Shown here: piece by piece, positions 33,379 to 45,001 of the stretch | Layout: the number at the start of each line of letters is the position of its first letter | Position numbering within the stretch: the stretch's first letter is position 1 | Assembly: GCA_020740775.1 (NCBI GenBank) | Contig: JAHEWK010000023.1 | Span: 837,829 to 901,828, forward strand | Source of the DNA: Ilyonectria destructans | Lineage: Eukaryota > Ascomycota > Sordariomycetes > Hypocreales > Nectriaceae | Length of the DNA stretch: 64,000 nucleotides | Reading direction: 5' to 3' | Program-made: the position numbers and the translations under genes | Notes under the pieces: generated by a model | Databases searched by the model: none | The model's input: the letters and a program-made list of their open reading frames with translations, nothing else | Told to the model about the DNA's origin: nothing

Positions 33379-35477
33379 GGTGTCAGGTCTTGCGGTAGTT
33401 CCACACCAGTCTCCTATGTTGGGATCCAGTTTAAAGTAGTTAAGGAAGTCAAAAGGGGGAAAGGATTGTCAAAGGGGACAAGATGATTGAGATGGTTTTG
33501 GGTCGATTGTGCAGGTGTTAGACTTGGGGGTAATAACCTCTTTATATCCAAATAGATTCCTCTATGACTTGGTGTGGACTGTTTTATTGATTATCCACAT
33601 AGATACCACAGCCTTCGCTACGCGACTTTTTTGGTGGGCAGCGCTGCATCACATGCGATGTGTTATTCTAATTGCATTCGAATTAATCAAAGTAGTCCAA
33701 GATTTAGAGTTCATAAGGGCGCCAGAAAATACCACACCGGATTTCACATGTGCATTGCGTAAGTCGCGAGAAACAGCATGTGAAATCATGTTGAAGAGAG
33801 TGCTACCTTGTGGCGTTCGTCTTCTGGCCTTGCTGGTGATGTGGAAATGACGGAGTAGGCGTCTGGAACGCTGCTTCGCGCGGGCGCATAGAGCAATGCG
33901 GTGCTTTCTATCCCAAAAGTATCTCCTAGTAACGGTCGAGAAAAAGTGAAGAAGAGGCAGCTACCCTATTCCCTTAAGGTCGCTCACATGCTAAATATAC
34001 CAAACGATGAACAGCTAAACCCTCGACGACCTGCATAACCTTTCCCGGGCGAGCTCAGGCGTGCGGCTGATCAGGTGGGTGCTACCCAAATTGATGAGCG
34101 GCTGCGCCGATTCATACTAACTCAATGCCCTGCATACACGAGCTTCGGCAAACCCCGGCGTGATATAAGGTGGTATTACTTTTCAGCACTATACCCATCC
34201 TTAGTGAACTTCAATTGTGCCAAACCGAAGTCTATATAGACCCTAAATCTAGGCTTACTAGTCCCGGGGTATGGGGAGGGTCTGGAGCGGAGGTGTGGCC
34301 ATGCCCCCGTAGCAGGTTTCCCAGCTTTTACGGCATGCAAGGAGCTTGGAAATGTCACAATAGGGTGTGGATCCCGACGGATCATGATCATGTCATCTCA
34401 CAAATTGTTCTGGGTAGAAAAGGGATTAGGGCTGACGTGTGAGACAGTGAGTCTCTAGGCCGTCTCTCAGCAATCGGCAAACCCAGGTTCTCTCAAATAC
34501 TCATATGGTGATATGGGGGTTAGGGATGACGGGTGAGTTCCGAAAACAAAAGTTGTTCGGAACAGAGAAAAAATGATATGGACAATAGAACAAGGAAAAT
34601 GCAATCGAATGAACCTAGTCCCATATTTTTCCCTATCCTGTGGAATAAGTTATCGTGGTTTGGAATATTTAATGGATTGAAGTTTGACAAGTTAGTCGCT
34701 GACATAAGAAAAGTCTTGGCTCACATTTAATTCAAAAGGGTATAGCGTAAGGCCCACATAAAACTCTTGGCTCACGATTAATTCAATTGGGTATAGCGCG
34801 GCTCCACTTTAAAAGTCTTGGCTCACGATTAATTCAATTGGGTATAGCGCCGAGACAGAGCAACTTAGCTAAGCAGCTTTTTCCGACGGGTCGGAGCCTG
34901 CGCCACAGAAATAAAAGAGTGTCTCGGCCGAAAGAGGACGACGTCGCTACCCTACAGCTGGTCAAAACTTACCATTGGGTCCCAAGTCAAATGACGGAAG
35001 AATAGACTCCTAGGGTTATCTTGCGCGGGGAGTGTCGCCGCTAAGCTGTGAAGCTCCTAGGAGTAGCATTTTTCGTAGAACCTATGGTGAAGGTGTTTTC
35101 TGATGGGCGGCTAGGTTGATGCTTGGGGTTATCACAACGATGATGGTTGATTTCTTGGCTCACTTGCCACAGTGAGTACAAGCCTCCGGACATCATGATC
35201 GGGTCAGCGCAATACGTTTCCAAGACTACCCTTTCCATGAAAGGAAACTCGAAGGAAAGAGGAAAGAAACTCTATACTCAACGACTTTGAGCGAGAATGC
35301 ACAAAGTTAAAACACTGCCGAATGCTATTGAATGCAGGCATCCTGAAAGGAAGCCGTGGTTTTTTGCTTTTTCCTCCAGTTATGTAATCTGCAAGTCTGG
35401 CCGGGGAACGCGTTCCGCGTCTCTTATTATTATGAACCCCTTTTTTGGTGCGATCATGGTAGAGATCAAGCGAGACA
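33379..35477. other. long spacer, about 2.1 kb
   Basis: No coding region is supported. The only structure seen is the spaced 36-bp repeat at 34712-34849. It ends at the start codon of the large AT-hook gene, so its right part should hold that gene's promoter. Confidence 0.45.
34712..34849 (+). repeat. three spaced copies of a 36-bp repeat
   Basis: AGTCTTGGCTCACGATTAAT and the following TCAATTGGGTATAGCG occur at 34712-34747, 34763-34798 and 34814-34849, a regular 51-bp period with unrelated 15-bp spacers. The last two copies differ by one base; the first is slightly more diverged. Confidence 0.9.
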
Positions 35478-38400
35478 ATGTCTCAATCAGTCCCGAGACG
35501 TCGTGGTCGACCCAGAAAAGCAGCGTCTGAAGAGGAGCGAGTAGCTTGGGACCGTGCTCTGCAGCGTGCACGATCACAACGATACTACCAACGACAACAC
35601 CAGCAAGCCATCCAACCCCATCGCGCGCCGACCGAGTCGCAACAAGCAGAATTTATACATCATTACCATTATCAACCTCATCCGCCCGCTATACCGTCGA
35701 CTACGGATCCGGTCATTGGCCTCCACCTAGAGCCTCATCTCCAGATCCCCACGGCGTTCGAGGATCCACCAGCGGCCGAGCCCACTTACAACCTCGACGA
35801 CCACGAACCGAACGAGGCCGAAGCGGGCCCGGCCGGAGCACCGTGCAGCCCACAACCTGTGGGAGATAATGAGCTACATGATACACCATCCCATTATTGC
35901 CCGGCTGGAGAAGAACGAAGCCAGTGTGGCCAGGAGATACAGGACCTCCTGCAATCAGTTGAGAAAAGCCTTCACATCTCAGTATCATCAGTCCAAGGTA
36001 TCTATCCCGATTCCCTCGAAGCGGTATCCTGAATCGCAGTTTGGGCCTGCTTAGCTGATTCCAAACTATAGCTGATGATTGCGACGACGACGACAACGAC
36101 GACGACGATGAGCGCGGATTTATTAACCACCCCCATCAAAATCCGCCCGTTCTGGAAAACTTGATCCCTACACTCGAAAAGTATCTTGCCCAAGAATGGA
36201 CAACGCATCCGAGCTGCTCAAGCGAAGAACATGAAGCAGATCATGATAGCCTGGTCAACAACGGTCACCACCACTCGTGCAACTCTCTGGAAGATGTTAT
36301 CGTTCGGCTGGATGGATTGATCAATGACGACCACGATCATCATCCGCTCCCACATGTCACTGATCCTTCTTCCGATCTTCTCGGTCATGCCTCTCAAACC
36401 GAGAATCTCCACGGCAGCGACCCTCCTTTCGATGCGGAACAGCCCACGCACCCGCACTACCGAGATTTCCGAGTAGCTTGCCAAATCGCTCTCGAAGGGT
36501 CTTCAAGTGACGGCGCACCACCGAGTCTCTGTCTCCCAACTAGACATCGCCTTACCCAGCCCTGTACAGATGACTTCATTCAGAAGACCTACGACATCGA
36601 TAGCATTTGTAGTTTTCCCTCTTCCCTAGCTGTCGCCAAGTTAGGTATCCAATGGTACCCGCAACCGTATGTCATCTTCAACCACACCGATGATGTACAT
36701 CTCAGCATCGACATTCCGAGCAACACTTTTTACCAAAACAACTCTCATTCCCAGGGAACTCAGCAGCGACGACGACCCCTACATCATGTCCCGAACTATT
36801 GCTTTGGGCGAATTCAAGGTTTGGTCGATACATTCATCTGGGTATTCTGCCCAGCTTTATGCTCTCACTATACACATGACAACCCGTACGTGCAGACCTC
36901 CCTACCCAGGGAACAGTACGCAGTGTTGCTAATAATATGACAATAAAACAATATATTGCAATACATACAATACAATATGCGTTTTCTGATATTGTACCAA
37001 TATAATACGCAGGTTGTGATATTGTGACAATACAATATAGGGTTATCCATATTGGCAATATATCGTCTGTATTGGCTGGCGGATCTTCGGGCAAATTGCC
37101 CTTATTTTGTTGACAATTAACGTCGACATGTGGGGACGCGTGCGAAGAAAACGCGTAAATGGTTTATTGTTTTACGTCAGGGGCAAGAAAACGCGTAGTG
37201 AAAGTATAAATTCATGGTCTACAGGGTAGGGTATCGTTCACGGGCAGCCCCTCGAGACCCTCTTCTGTCACTCTACAGAGGACTACTGACAACCTCCATG
37301 CCTCAACAACGCCTGCCTTTTGTTCAAACGTCGCAACGAAGAGGGTCGTCAATATCAGACGACTTTTCGGAGCTCTCCAGTCAGCAATTACATGACCCAG
37401 ACGAGAGCCAAACCTCCAATTGCCAATCGTCGCGACCTCGCACAGTCTCTAGAACCTCCTTAGCCAAGCCAAGAACATCATGGGTCTTCTCCCATATGCC
37501 AGACGAGGAGATAGAGACAAGATACTACAATCAACGGACCGGAAAAGAAGAGTGGCGCTGTAAGCATTGTGACAAAACGTATTCCTGTTCTGGTGGAACT
37601 GCCGCTCCAGCCAAGCACCTTACAGATCCTCTTCCTGATGGTCATGGCCTCCCAAAAGGCGCCCCCCGAACAGCTAAAGTCATAAATATACGAACTATTC
37701 TCTAACAAGCTCGTTTTACGGCCGATTAAAACCCCCGAAAACGCCGTCGGCTCAACGATCAATCCGGAGACTCGATCGACCCTGACCAGCTCGAAGTGTT
37801 ATACGTAAGGTTTATTACGGCCTGTTCTCTCCCATTTCGGCTTGTGGAATGCCCAGAGCTCCGAGCACTCTTGGCTTGCCTCAATACCGATATCGATACT
37901 TGGCTTCCAGATACACACGAGACCATCAAGAAATGGATTCTGCGGCAGTATGAAGGCCAGAAGGAGAAGGTCAAGCAGCGCATACAGTCGGCAAAGTCAA
38001 GGATTCACATCAGCTGCGACCTTTGGACTTCTCCCAACTCTTTGGCCATCTTAGGCGTAGTCGCTCACTTTGTTACGGAAGACGGTCAGCTGGAACACCA
38101 TGTCTTGGCCTTGAAAGACATCGACAGTGAGCACGATGGTTCTCACCTTGCAGCGGCAGTTTTGGAAGTGGTCGATGACTGGGGGTTTGCTTCAAAACTT
38201 GGATATTTCGTGATGGACAATGCAGGCAACAACGATACAATGATGAGATCTCTTTCTCTTGGTCAGTACGACGCACTATTTCTTCGGATTTGCCCTAACA
38301 TTCACAGGCCTTCTGCGCCGATTTGACATTCAATACGACCCCAGATCTTACCGCCTTCGCTGCCAAGGTCACATCATCAACCTCGCCGCCAAAGCTTTCC

Positions 38401-39386
38401 TCTTCGTTACCGACAATGAGAAGCTCGAACACGACGATCCTGGTACATATATTGTGACGCTAAAGGAGATCGAGGCATGGCGGCAAAAGGGTCCTCTTGG
38501 CAAGCTTCATAACTTTGTCGTTTTCATCCAACGAAGTGTTCAGCGTTGCCAGAAGTTTATGGCTATTAGCCATAACCGCAAGCTTGCGCGAGATAACGAC
38601 ACGAGGTGGAGTTCGTGGTATATTATGCTACAAGCGGCTTTGCATCTTAGGGACGCAATCGACGGGTATTTTAACAAATGGGCGGAAGCAGATTGCGCTG
38701 GAGACGAGCTCTCTTCGGAGGACTGGATCATCCTCGAGAAGATCAAGTCCTTTTTAGAGAAGCTCAAAATGACTACCAAGGCTCTCGAGTCATCGTTTGC
38801 AACCCTCGACAATGTCCTCTTGGCTATGGACTTCGTATTGGCACAATTCGAAGCAGGGAAGGAGGCACATATCGACGACCGGATTATGGCACCGATGTAT
38901 AACTCGGGATGGGCGAAAATGGACAAGTACTATCGCCTTACTGACGAATCGCCTGCCTACGTTGCTGCGATTGTGCTGCACCCTTCGCATAAATGGCACT
39001 ACATACACGAGAACTGGAAGAAGGAGTGGGCTGAGTCGTCAAAGAAGTTGATGGAGACACTGTGGGATGAATATAAACCTGTGGAACCGCATCTTCCTCT
39101 ATCTGAGGTCCCGTCGACGACTACGAACGAGTTCTTGAATTGGAGAAACAAGCATCTACAACCAGCGCTTATCACAGATGAGTATGAGCGTTATTGTAAG
39201 TCTGAACGGGTTTATGGGTTTACAAGCGCCCTTGCATGGTGGCTAGAGGAGACACAGCAAAAAAACTATCCTAACCTGAGCAAAATGGCCGTGGATATAC
39301 TGTCAATTCCTGCAATGTCTGCCGAGCCTGAACGACTCTTCTCTGGAGCAAAGATAACCATTACAGATCGTCGAAATCGACTTGGG

Positions 39387-39602
39387 TGTAACGGGTCAGG
39401 CCCACTTGGCTGGCGGCTCTGCCGCCAAGCCCGAATTCTTCTCCACAGCGCCATCGAGTTGATTCTCGAATCTTCTATATTAAAGAAGATATAACGCGTC
39501 TTCACGCACCCAGTTTGTATTTAGATTCTTTCCTTTCTTCATCTTGAAAGTAAACAGCATAGGGACTAGTTAGTTGAATCAACTCACTAGAGGCCTTTCA
39601 CA
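39387..39602 (+). repeat. 5' LTR
   Basis: It begins TGTAACGGG and ends CTTTCACA. A TATA-like TATATTAAAG is at about 39476, and the sequence ATCTTGAAAGTA (39541-39552), complementary to the primer-binding site, lies where the transcript start would be expected. Confidence 0.95.
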
Positions 39603-39614
39603 TACTTTCAAGAT
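39603..39614 (+). promoter_or_regulatory. self-complementary primer-binding site
   Basis: TACTTTCAAGAT directly follows the 5' LTR and is the exact reverse complement of ATCTTGAAAGTA in the LTR (39541-39552). Tf1 and sushi-type elements prime reverse transcription by folding the transcript 5' end onto such a site. Confidence 0.75.
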
Positions 39615-39775
39615 CACTTCAGAAATCTGCTGAAGTCCAGAAGTCAACGACTCATCCCGAGTCCAGAAGTCAAAAAGTCAGCCGAAGCACCCGAAGCACC
39701 CAAAGCACCCGAAGCACCCGAAGCACCCGGAGTTAAGAAGTTAGAAGCACCAGAAGCCACAAGCGAAGAAGAATA

Positions 39776-41095
39776 ATGGACCACTCAGACGGCATGACTC
39801 AGGGGGAAACCACTAGCCAGTCGGCTAGCGTACTCGAGCAACTCTTGAGCGAAGTCAGGCTTATGCGGTCCGAGAATATGGCCCTAAGAGAGGCAAATGA
39901 GGAAACGAAATTGAAGCTGTTAGCACTGGAAACGTCCATCCAGTCTATACAGCCCACACCAGCGCCCACGCTGGCGCCAGAAGACAATAAGACAACCGCT
40001 GTTCCTGTCACTCCCAACACTACTACCAACCCTTCTATCACCGCCGATCCCGCCAATACGGTTATCACTTACAGTCCTCACCCGACCAAGCGCCCCAAGC
40101 TGCGAGATGTCCCGAAGTACAGTGGTGACAAGTCCCAGTGGCGTAGCTGGAAGTTGGAGACCGAAGGGAAGCTACGAGTCGACGGCGAAGCCCTCGGAGA
40201 CGCAGAGGGCCACTTTATGTATGTCTTTATGAGCCTGGAAGGCAAGGCTAAAGACAATGTGACCACCTTTGTGGAGATGCAAATTGAGAAGAGGACGTTT
40301 AATGTGGCTGAACTGCTCAACCGCCTTGAACTGTTGTACGGAGAGAAGGATCGTAAACAGAGAGCTACTCGCAACCTGCACTCGATTAAGCAAGGAGAAA
40401 ACGAACCCTTTACTTCGTTCTACCCTCGTTTCGAGAAAGAGATCGCCAACGCCAATGCCGAATATTGGCCAGATGACAGCAAGATTTCTTACCTCCAGGA
40501 GGCACTAAACGACAGAATGAAGGCCGCTCTTATAGGCTCTGATTCCGTCGCGATTAGCACCTACGTTGGGCTGGCAAAGAGGTGCGACTCGCTTAGCAGC
40601 CAGATGGAACTGTTAGGCCAGTGGAAGAAACCTCGCGGCAACACGAGGGGCTTGGACAACCACGGTAGTCAGAGCAGCCAGAGATCTCAGCAACAGCATG
40701 TCCAGCAGGCTGAGGTCAGAAGAGAGGACATGATGGAATGGGAGCCAACCCCACAAGCATCCACTCAAGTAAACGCTGGGCGCACCCGCGGCGGCAAGAA
40801 CACGAATGGCTACCAGTCCAGGCGACCAGAGGATCAGGCTTTGCTCGGTAAGCGTGCCAAGTGGGTCGATCAGGATGAAATGGATGCACGCTACCGCGAA
40901 GGACGTTGTCTCCGTTGCGGAAGAGATAACTGCAGAATCGAACGCTGTCCATTAGCCGCACCTATTCGGCCCGGGAGCGTAACCAGACGCACTCAAGTCA
41001 ACGCCGCAGCCCCCTCGCGCCCCTCGGTTACCAACGCCGCGATCGTTGAAGAAGGCGAAGATGCCACTCTCCAGAGCGACGGAGATTCAGACTAG
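39776..41095 (+). CDS. gag: Gag of the chromovirus, 439 aa
   Basis: The capsid-like core (about 100-260) includes YSGDKSQWRSWKLE and the downstream helices typical of fungal Ty3 Gag. Near residue 380 is a nucleocapsid-like knuckle, CLRCGRDNCRIERC, with spacing CX2CX4CX4C, where the usual histidine is cysteine. The leader just upstream (39683-39730) contains tandem 9-bp units GAAGCACCC. Gag ends with TAG at 41093-41095, and Pol continues in the same frame immediately after, so a fusion would need stop-codon readthrough. Confidence 0.9.
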   Translation: MDHSDGMTQGETTSQSASVLEQLLSEVRLMRSENMALREANEETKLKLLALETSIQSIQPTPAPTLAPEDNKTTAVPVTPNTTTNPSITADPANTVITYSPHPTKRPKLRDVPKYSGDKSQWRSWKLETEGKLRVDGEALGDAEGHFMYVFMSLEGKAKDNVTTFVEMQIEKRTFNVAELLNRLELLYGEKDRKQRATRNLHSIKQGENEPFTSFYPRFEKEIANANAEYWPDDSKISYLQEALNDRMKAALIGSDSVAISTYVGLAKRCDSLSSQMELLGQWKKPRGNTRGLDNHGSQSSQRSQQQHVQQAEVRREDMMEWEPTPQASTQVNAGRTRGGKNTNGYQSRRPEDQALLGKRAKWVDQDEMDARYREGRCLRCGRDNCRIERCPLAAPIRPGSVTRRTQVNAAAPSRPSVTNAAIVEEGEDATLQSDGDSD

Positions 41096-44000
41096 GAACA
41101 CGCGGCGGCTGTGAGAGAATGGGAGACAACCGGTAAAAAGAGAATGGATGGAGATCCATTCATAGCAGACGTTAGGGTGAATGGAACGGACTTCGTACCA
41201 TCCCTCGTCGACTATGGTTGCCTCTGCTACGGCGCGGTTAGCAAACGGACCTTCCAATCTCTTCAGCTGCCACATATACCTGTTCAACCTCGCATCCTCG
41301 AGAATGCAGCAGGAGACGGCAAGGAGGTTAAGATCGACAAGATCACTTACTTATCGATCGACCTAGACGGACACCAACAGCGCCGTGTATTTATGTACGT
41401 CATTGACGACCTTAACTGGGATATGATTCTAGGCAAACGATGGATGGAAGATCAAGATGTTCACATTCATGCGAAGGAAGGATACTTGGAGATCGGAACC
41501 AGTGGAGCTCAAGTACAAGACCGACAACGCTATCGGCCCCCTCGACTAGAGGTCTCGAAGGTGATGGCCGCTGCCTTTCTAGGCGACGTGCGCCGCAACA
41601 GACGTACAGGCGGCGTTGGAGTTTATGCCGTCACGATGGCGGACATCGACAAAGCCTTGAGACCGAAACCAAAGATCGACCCAGTGGAGAAGTTGCCACC
41701 ACACTACCACAAGTGGTTACAAGCCTTCTCTCGACAACTGGCCAACCAGTTACCTCCCCACAGGCCAGGCGTTGACCTGAAGATCGAAGTCCTACGAGAC
41801 GAACACGGCCGCGAGAAACCCCTACCCTGGGGTCCGCTTTATGGCATGTCTCGCGAAGAGCTATTGGTACTGCGGAAGACACTTACAGAGCTTCTCGACA
41901 AGGAGTTTATCAGAGTTAGCAGTTCACCCGCGGCGGCACCGGTTCTCATGGTGAAAAAGCCTGGTGGAGGCGTTCGCTTTTGTGTGGATTACCGAGGACT
42001 GAACAACATCACCAAGAAGGACCGCTATCCGCTGCCCTTACTCAACGAAACGCTACGCACTGTGGCAAAGGCAAAGTGGTTCACGAAGCTAGATGTTATA
42101 GCAGCATTCCACAAGATCAGGGTCGCCCCCGGAGACGAAGAAAAGACGGCCTTCAGAACACGCTACGGATCTTTTGAATGGCTGGTAGTCCCATTTGGAC
42201 TGACAGGTGCACCCGCAGCCTTTCAACGGTATATCAACAGCGTGCTCCAAGACTACCTAGACGATTTCGTGTCAGCATACATCGACGACGTGTTGATCTT
42301 CTCTTCTGGAAGCATTCAAGACCACCGCGACAAAGTCGGCAGGGTCCTCCAACGCCTAATGGATGCTGGGCTACAGCTAGACATCAGCAAGAGCGAATTC
42401 GAAGTCAAGACGGTGAAATATCTCGGGTTCATTATCGAGGCGGAGAACGGGATCCGAGTCGATCCTGAGAAGGTCAAGGCTGTCAAGGAATGGACTACGC
42501 CAACGAACGTAAAAGCCGTTAGAGCCTTTATCGGTTTCGCGAACTTCTATAGGATTTTCATGCCTGAGTTCTCAGAGATAGCAGAGCCGCTGATACGGCT
42601 AACGAAAAAGGACGTACCCTTCCGTTGGGACGACCTATGCGAAGAAGCCTTTGAGAAGCTTAAGGACCTGTTGATCACGGCCCCTATTCTAGCTCATTTC
42701 CACCCGGAGAGAGAGACTATCGTGGAGGCAGATTCTTCAGGATTTGTCACTGGGGGTGTCCTCTCCCAGCGAGACGACGAAGACGGACTATTACGGCCTG
42801 TCGCCTATTTCTCGAAGAAACACTCGCCAGCAGAGGTCAACTACGCTATTCACGACAAGGAACTGCTTGCTATTGTAAGGTGTCTGGAGCAATGGGAACC
42901 AGAGCTGCGAGCTGTGAAGAATTTCAGGATCCTCACGGACCATCAGAATCTGAAATACTTCTATTCGGAGAGAAGATTAACGGAAAGACAAGTACGATGG
43001 TCGGAGTTCTTATCCAGGTTCCATTTCACACTCGAATGGAGACCCGGAAAGAAGGCTGGACTGCCAGACGCGCTCTCTCGACGAGACCAAGATATGCCAG
43101 CCGACTACTCGGACGAGCGGCTCAAGGCACGCATTATGAGGCTCTTTCAGGACGACCATCTTAGAAGGGTACGCATCTCGACAGTTTCCACCAACACTGA
43201 GGGCGCCCTGGAGTTTGATTTCGAAAAGGATATCAGGCTATTCGAGGACCAGGAATTGCAGCAACTTTGGGACGCCGCACGCCGAGAGGACAAGCTCTAC
43301 CAGGAACTCACGAAGCTAGTAGCGAATGGAGAGAAGAACTTACCGACACAGTTGCAAAAGGAGAAGGTTGTGAGTATCTCAGAATGCTCACTGGATGACA
43401 AAGGTCTCCTATGCTTCCGGAATCGTGTCTGGATACCCAACTCTGAGCCGCTGCGCACGAAGATTATTCAAGCAACACACGACTCCCACATTACCGGGCA
43501 CCCGGGGAGAGACCTTACGTACTCTATTCTGTCGAGACGCTTCTTTTGGCCGGGCGCAGCTAGCGAAGTACGCCAATTCGTGCGTAACTGTGAGGTCTGC
43601 GGAAGGAACACCATTTGGAGAGACACGAAGAGAGGGCTCCTGAAGCCATTACCCATTCCGCAACGAATATGGAGCGAGGTCACTATCGACTTCATTACGG
43701 ACCTCCCACCATCGGGACGGGATGGCGCGACGAACTGCATGGTAGTCACAGACCGGCTTACCAAAGGCGTCGAACTCGAAGGCATGAGCGATATCTCCTC
43801 GGAAGCGGTTGCTAAGAGACTCTTCGAACGGCACTACCCGGTCCATGGTATTCCAACAGCCATAACCAGTGACCGTGGGCCCCAGTTTGTCAGCGACATG
43901 TGGAAGCACTTCTGCAAACTGCTGCAGATCGAGCAGCGGCTATCGACGGCGTACCACCCACAGACGGATGGAGCGACGGAGCGAATGAACCAAGAGGTTG

Positions 44001-44785
44001 AGAAGATCCTACGAATATGGACAAACTATCTCCAAGAGAATTGGCTAGACCTGCTACCAATAGCCATGGCAACAATCAACGAGAGGGACGCGGCCTCTAC
44101 CGGCCTAAGCCCGTTCTTCTTCATGCACGGCTACCACAACGAGCCAATTCAGCTAGTCGAGGATCGAAGAGCAGAAGATGCGAGGGAGGGCGAGGTTATG
44201 GCAGAAGACTTCATCCAGAGACTTCAGGACGCCACAGAGTTTGCGCAAGCTGCAATAGCTATGGCCCAAGAGATACAGCAAGCCCAAGCCAACAGGCACA
44301 GAACTGCCTCGCCCCGCTACAAGCCTGGAGACTGGGTATACCTTAATCTGAAGAACGTCAAGACGTCACGGCCTTGTAAGAAGCTGGACTGGCTACATGC
44401 AAAATACCAAGTGGTCGAGGAGATTAACCCACACGCCTACAAGTTAGACGTGCCCGGACGCATACACCCAGTATTCCATGTGGATTTGCTCCGGCCCGTC
44501 CCTGACGACCCGCTACCATCACAGCAGGTCGATCACGAGAGCGCCCCACCAGTGCTGGTGGACGGTCAAGAGATGTACCTCGTTGAACGCATCCTCGATG
44601 AAAAGAAGGAAGGCACGCACAAGAAGGTGCTCGTGAAGTGGGTGGACTATTCGAGACCCACGTGGGAGCATCTCAGTGCTGTACGGCATACGGATGCATG
44701 GAAACAATGGACAAAGCGGAAGAAGAAGAGAGTCAACTTCGAAAATCATCGTGAGATACACGCCAACTCTGGAGGAGGGGGGTAA
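41096..44785 (+). CDS. pol: Pol of the chromovirus (protease, RT, RNase H, integrase, chromodomain)
   Basis: Open in frame with Gag from the codon after its TAG. The first start-like codon is GTG at 41111. Protease region: LVDYGCLCYG, with Tyr where the catalytic D-S/T-G triad usually has Ser/Thr. Reverse transcriptase: FCVDYRGLNN (about residue 287) and YIDDVLIFS (about 390). RNase H: EADSSGF (about 540) and LTDHQNLKYF. Integrase: HHCC zinc finger (about 790-830), then TIDFITD, TSDRGPQF and ATERMNQE supplying D, D and E. The C-terminal chromodomain (about 1150-1210, ERILDEKK .. VLVKWVDY) would direct integration to heterochromatin-marked histones in relatives. No internal stop. Confidence 0.93.
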   Translation, partial: EHAAAVREWETTGKKRMDGDPFIADVRVNGTDFVPSLVDYGCLCYGAVSKRTFQSLQLPHIPVQPRILENAAGDGKEVKIDKITYLSIDLDGHQQRRVFMYVIDDLNWDMILGKRWMEDQDVHIHAKEGYLEIGTSGAQVQDRQRYRPPRLEVSKVMAAAFLGDVRRNRRTGGVGVYAVTMADIDKALRPKPKIDPVEKLPPHYHKWLQAFSRQLANQLPPHRPGVDLKIEVLRDEHGREKPLPWGPLYGMSREELLVLRKTLTELLDKEFIRVSSSPAAAPVLMVKKPGGGVRFCVDYRGLNNITKKDRYPLPLLNETLRTVAKAKWFTKLDVIAAFHKIRVAPGDEEKTAFRTRYGSFEWLVVPFGLTGAPAAFQRYINSVLQDYLDDFVSAYIDDVLIFSSGSIQDHRDKVGRVLQRLMDAGLQLDISKSEFEVKTVKYLGFIIEAENGIRVDPEKVKAVKEWTTPTNVKAVRAFIGFANFYRIFMPEFSEIAEPLIRLTKKDVPFRWDDLCEEAFEKLKDLLITAPILAHFHPERETIVEADSSGFVTGGVLSQRDDEDGLLRPVAYFSKKHSPAEVNYAIHDKELLAIVRCLEQWEPELRAVKNFRILTDHQNLKYFYSERRLTERQVRWSEFLSRFHFTLEWRPGKKAGLPDALSRRDQDMPADYSDERLKARIMRLFQDDHLRRVRISTVSTNTEGALEFDFEKDIRLFEDQELQQLWDAARREDKLYQELTKLVANGEKNLPTQLQKEKVVSISECSLDDKGLLCFRNRVWIPNSEPLRTKIIQATHDSHITGHPGRDLTYSILSRRFFWPGAASEVRQFVRNCEVCGRNTIWRDTKRGLLKPLPIPQRIWSEVTIDFITDLPPSGRDGATNCMVVTDRLTKGVELEGMSDISSEAVAKRLFERHYPVHGIPTAITSDRGPQFVSDMWKHFCKLLQIEQRLSTAYHPQTDGATERMNQEVEKILRIWTNYLQENWLDLLPIAMATINERDAASTGLSPFFFMHGYHNEPIQLVEDRRAEDAREGEVMAEDFIQRLQDATEFAQAAIAMAQEIQQAQANRHRTASPRYKPGDWVYLNLKNVKTSRPCKKLDWLHAKYQVVEEINPHAYKLDVPGRIHPVFHVDLLRPVPDDPLPSQQVDHESAPPVLVDGQEMYLVERILDEKKEGTHKKVLVKWVDYSRPTWEHLSAVRHTDAWKQWTKRKKKRVNFENHREIHANSGGGG

Positions 44786-45001
44786 TGTAACGGGTCAGGC
44801 CCACTTGGCTGGCGGCTCTGCCGCCAAGCCCGAATTCTTCTCCACAGCGCCATCGAGTTGATTCTCGAATCTTCTATATTAAAGAAGATATAACGCGTCT
44901 TCACGCACCCAGTTTGTATTTAGATTCTTTCCTTTCTTCATCTTGAAAGTAAACAGCATAGGGACTAGTTAGTTGAATCAACTCACTAGAGGCCTTTCAC
45001 A
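44786..45001 (+). repeat. 3' LTR
   Basis: It is the same 216-bp sequence as the 5' LTR, preceded by a polypurine tract at about 44771-44782. Confidence 0.95.

Larger units (their letters stand above)
39387..45001 (+). mobile_element. Ty3/Gypsy chromovirus-type LTR retrotransposon
   Basis: A complete 5,615-bp element: LTRs 39387-39602 and 44786-45001 (TG..CA, 216 bp each, no difference seen by eye), flanked by TTGGG duplications at 39382-39386 and 45002-45006. It carries gag and pol, with integrase after RNase H (Ty3/Gypsy order) and a C-terminal chromodomain. A purine-rich tract (GGAGGAGGGGGG) precedes the 3' LTR. The primer-binding site is complementary to the LTR itself, not to an obvious tRNA end. 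Apparent LTR identity means a very recent insertion. Confidence 0.95.

Noticed and set aside
34712..34849. CRISPR array
   Set aside because: Only three repeats, very short spacers, no cas genes and a fungal context.
41080..41120. Ribosomal frameshift between gag and pol
   Set aside because: Gag and Pol are in the same frame, so only stop readthrough or a nonsense mutation is needed.
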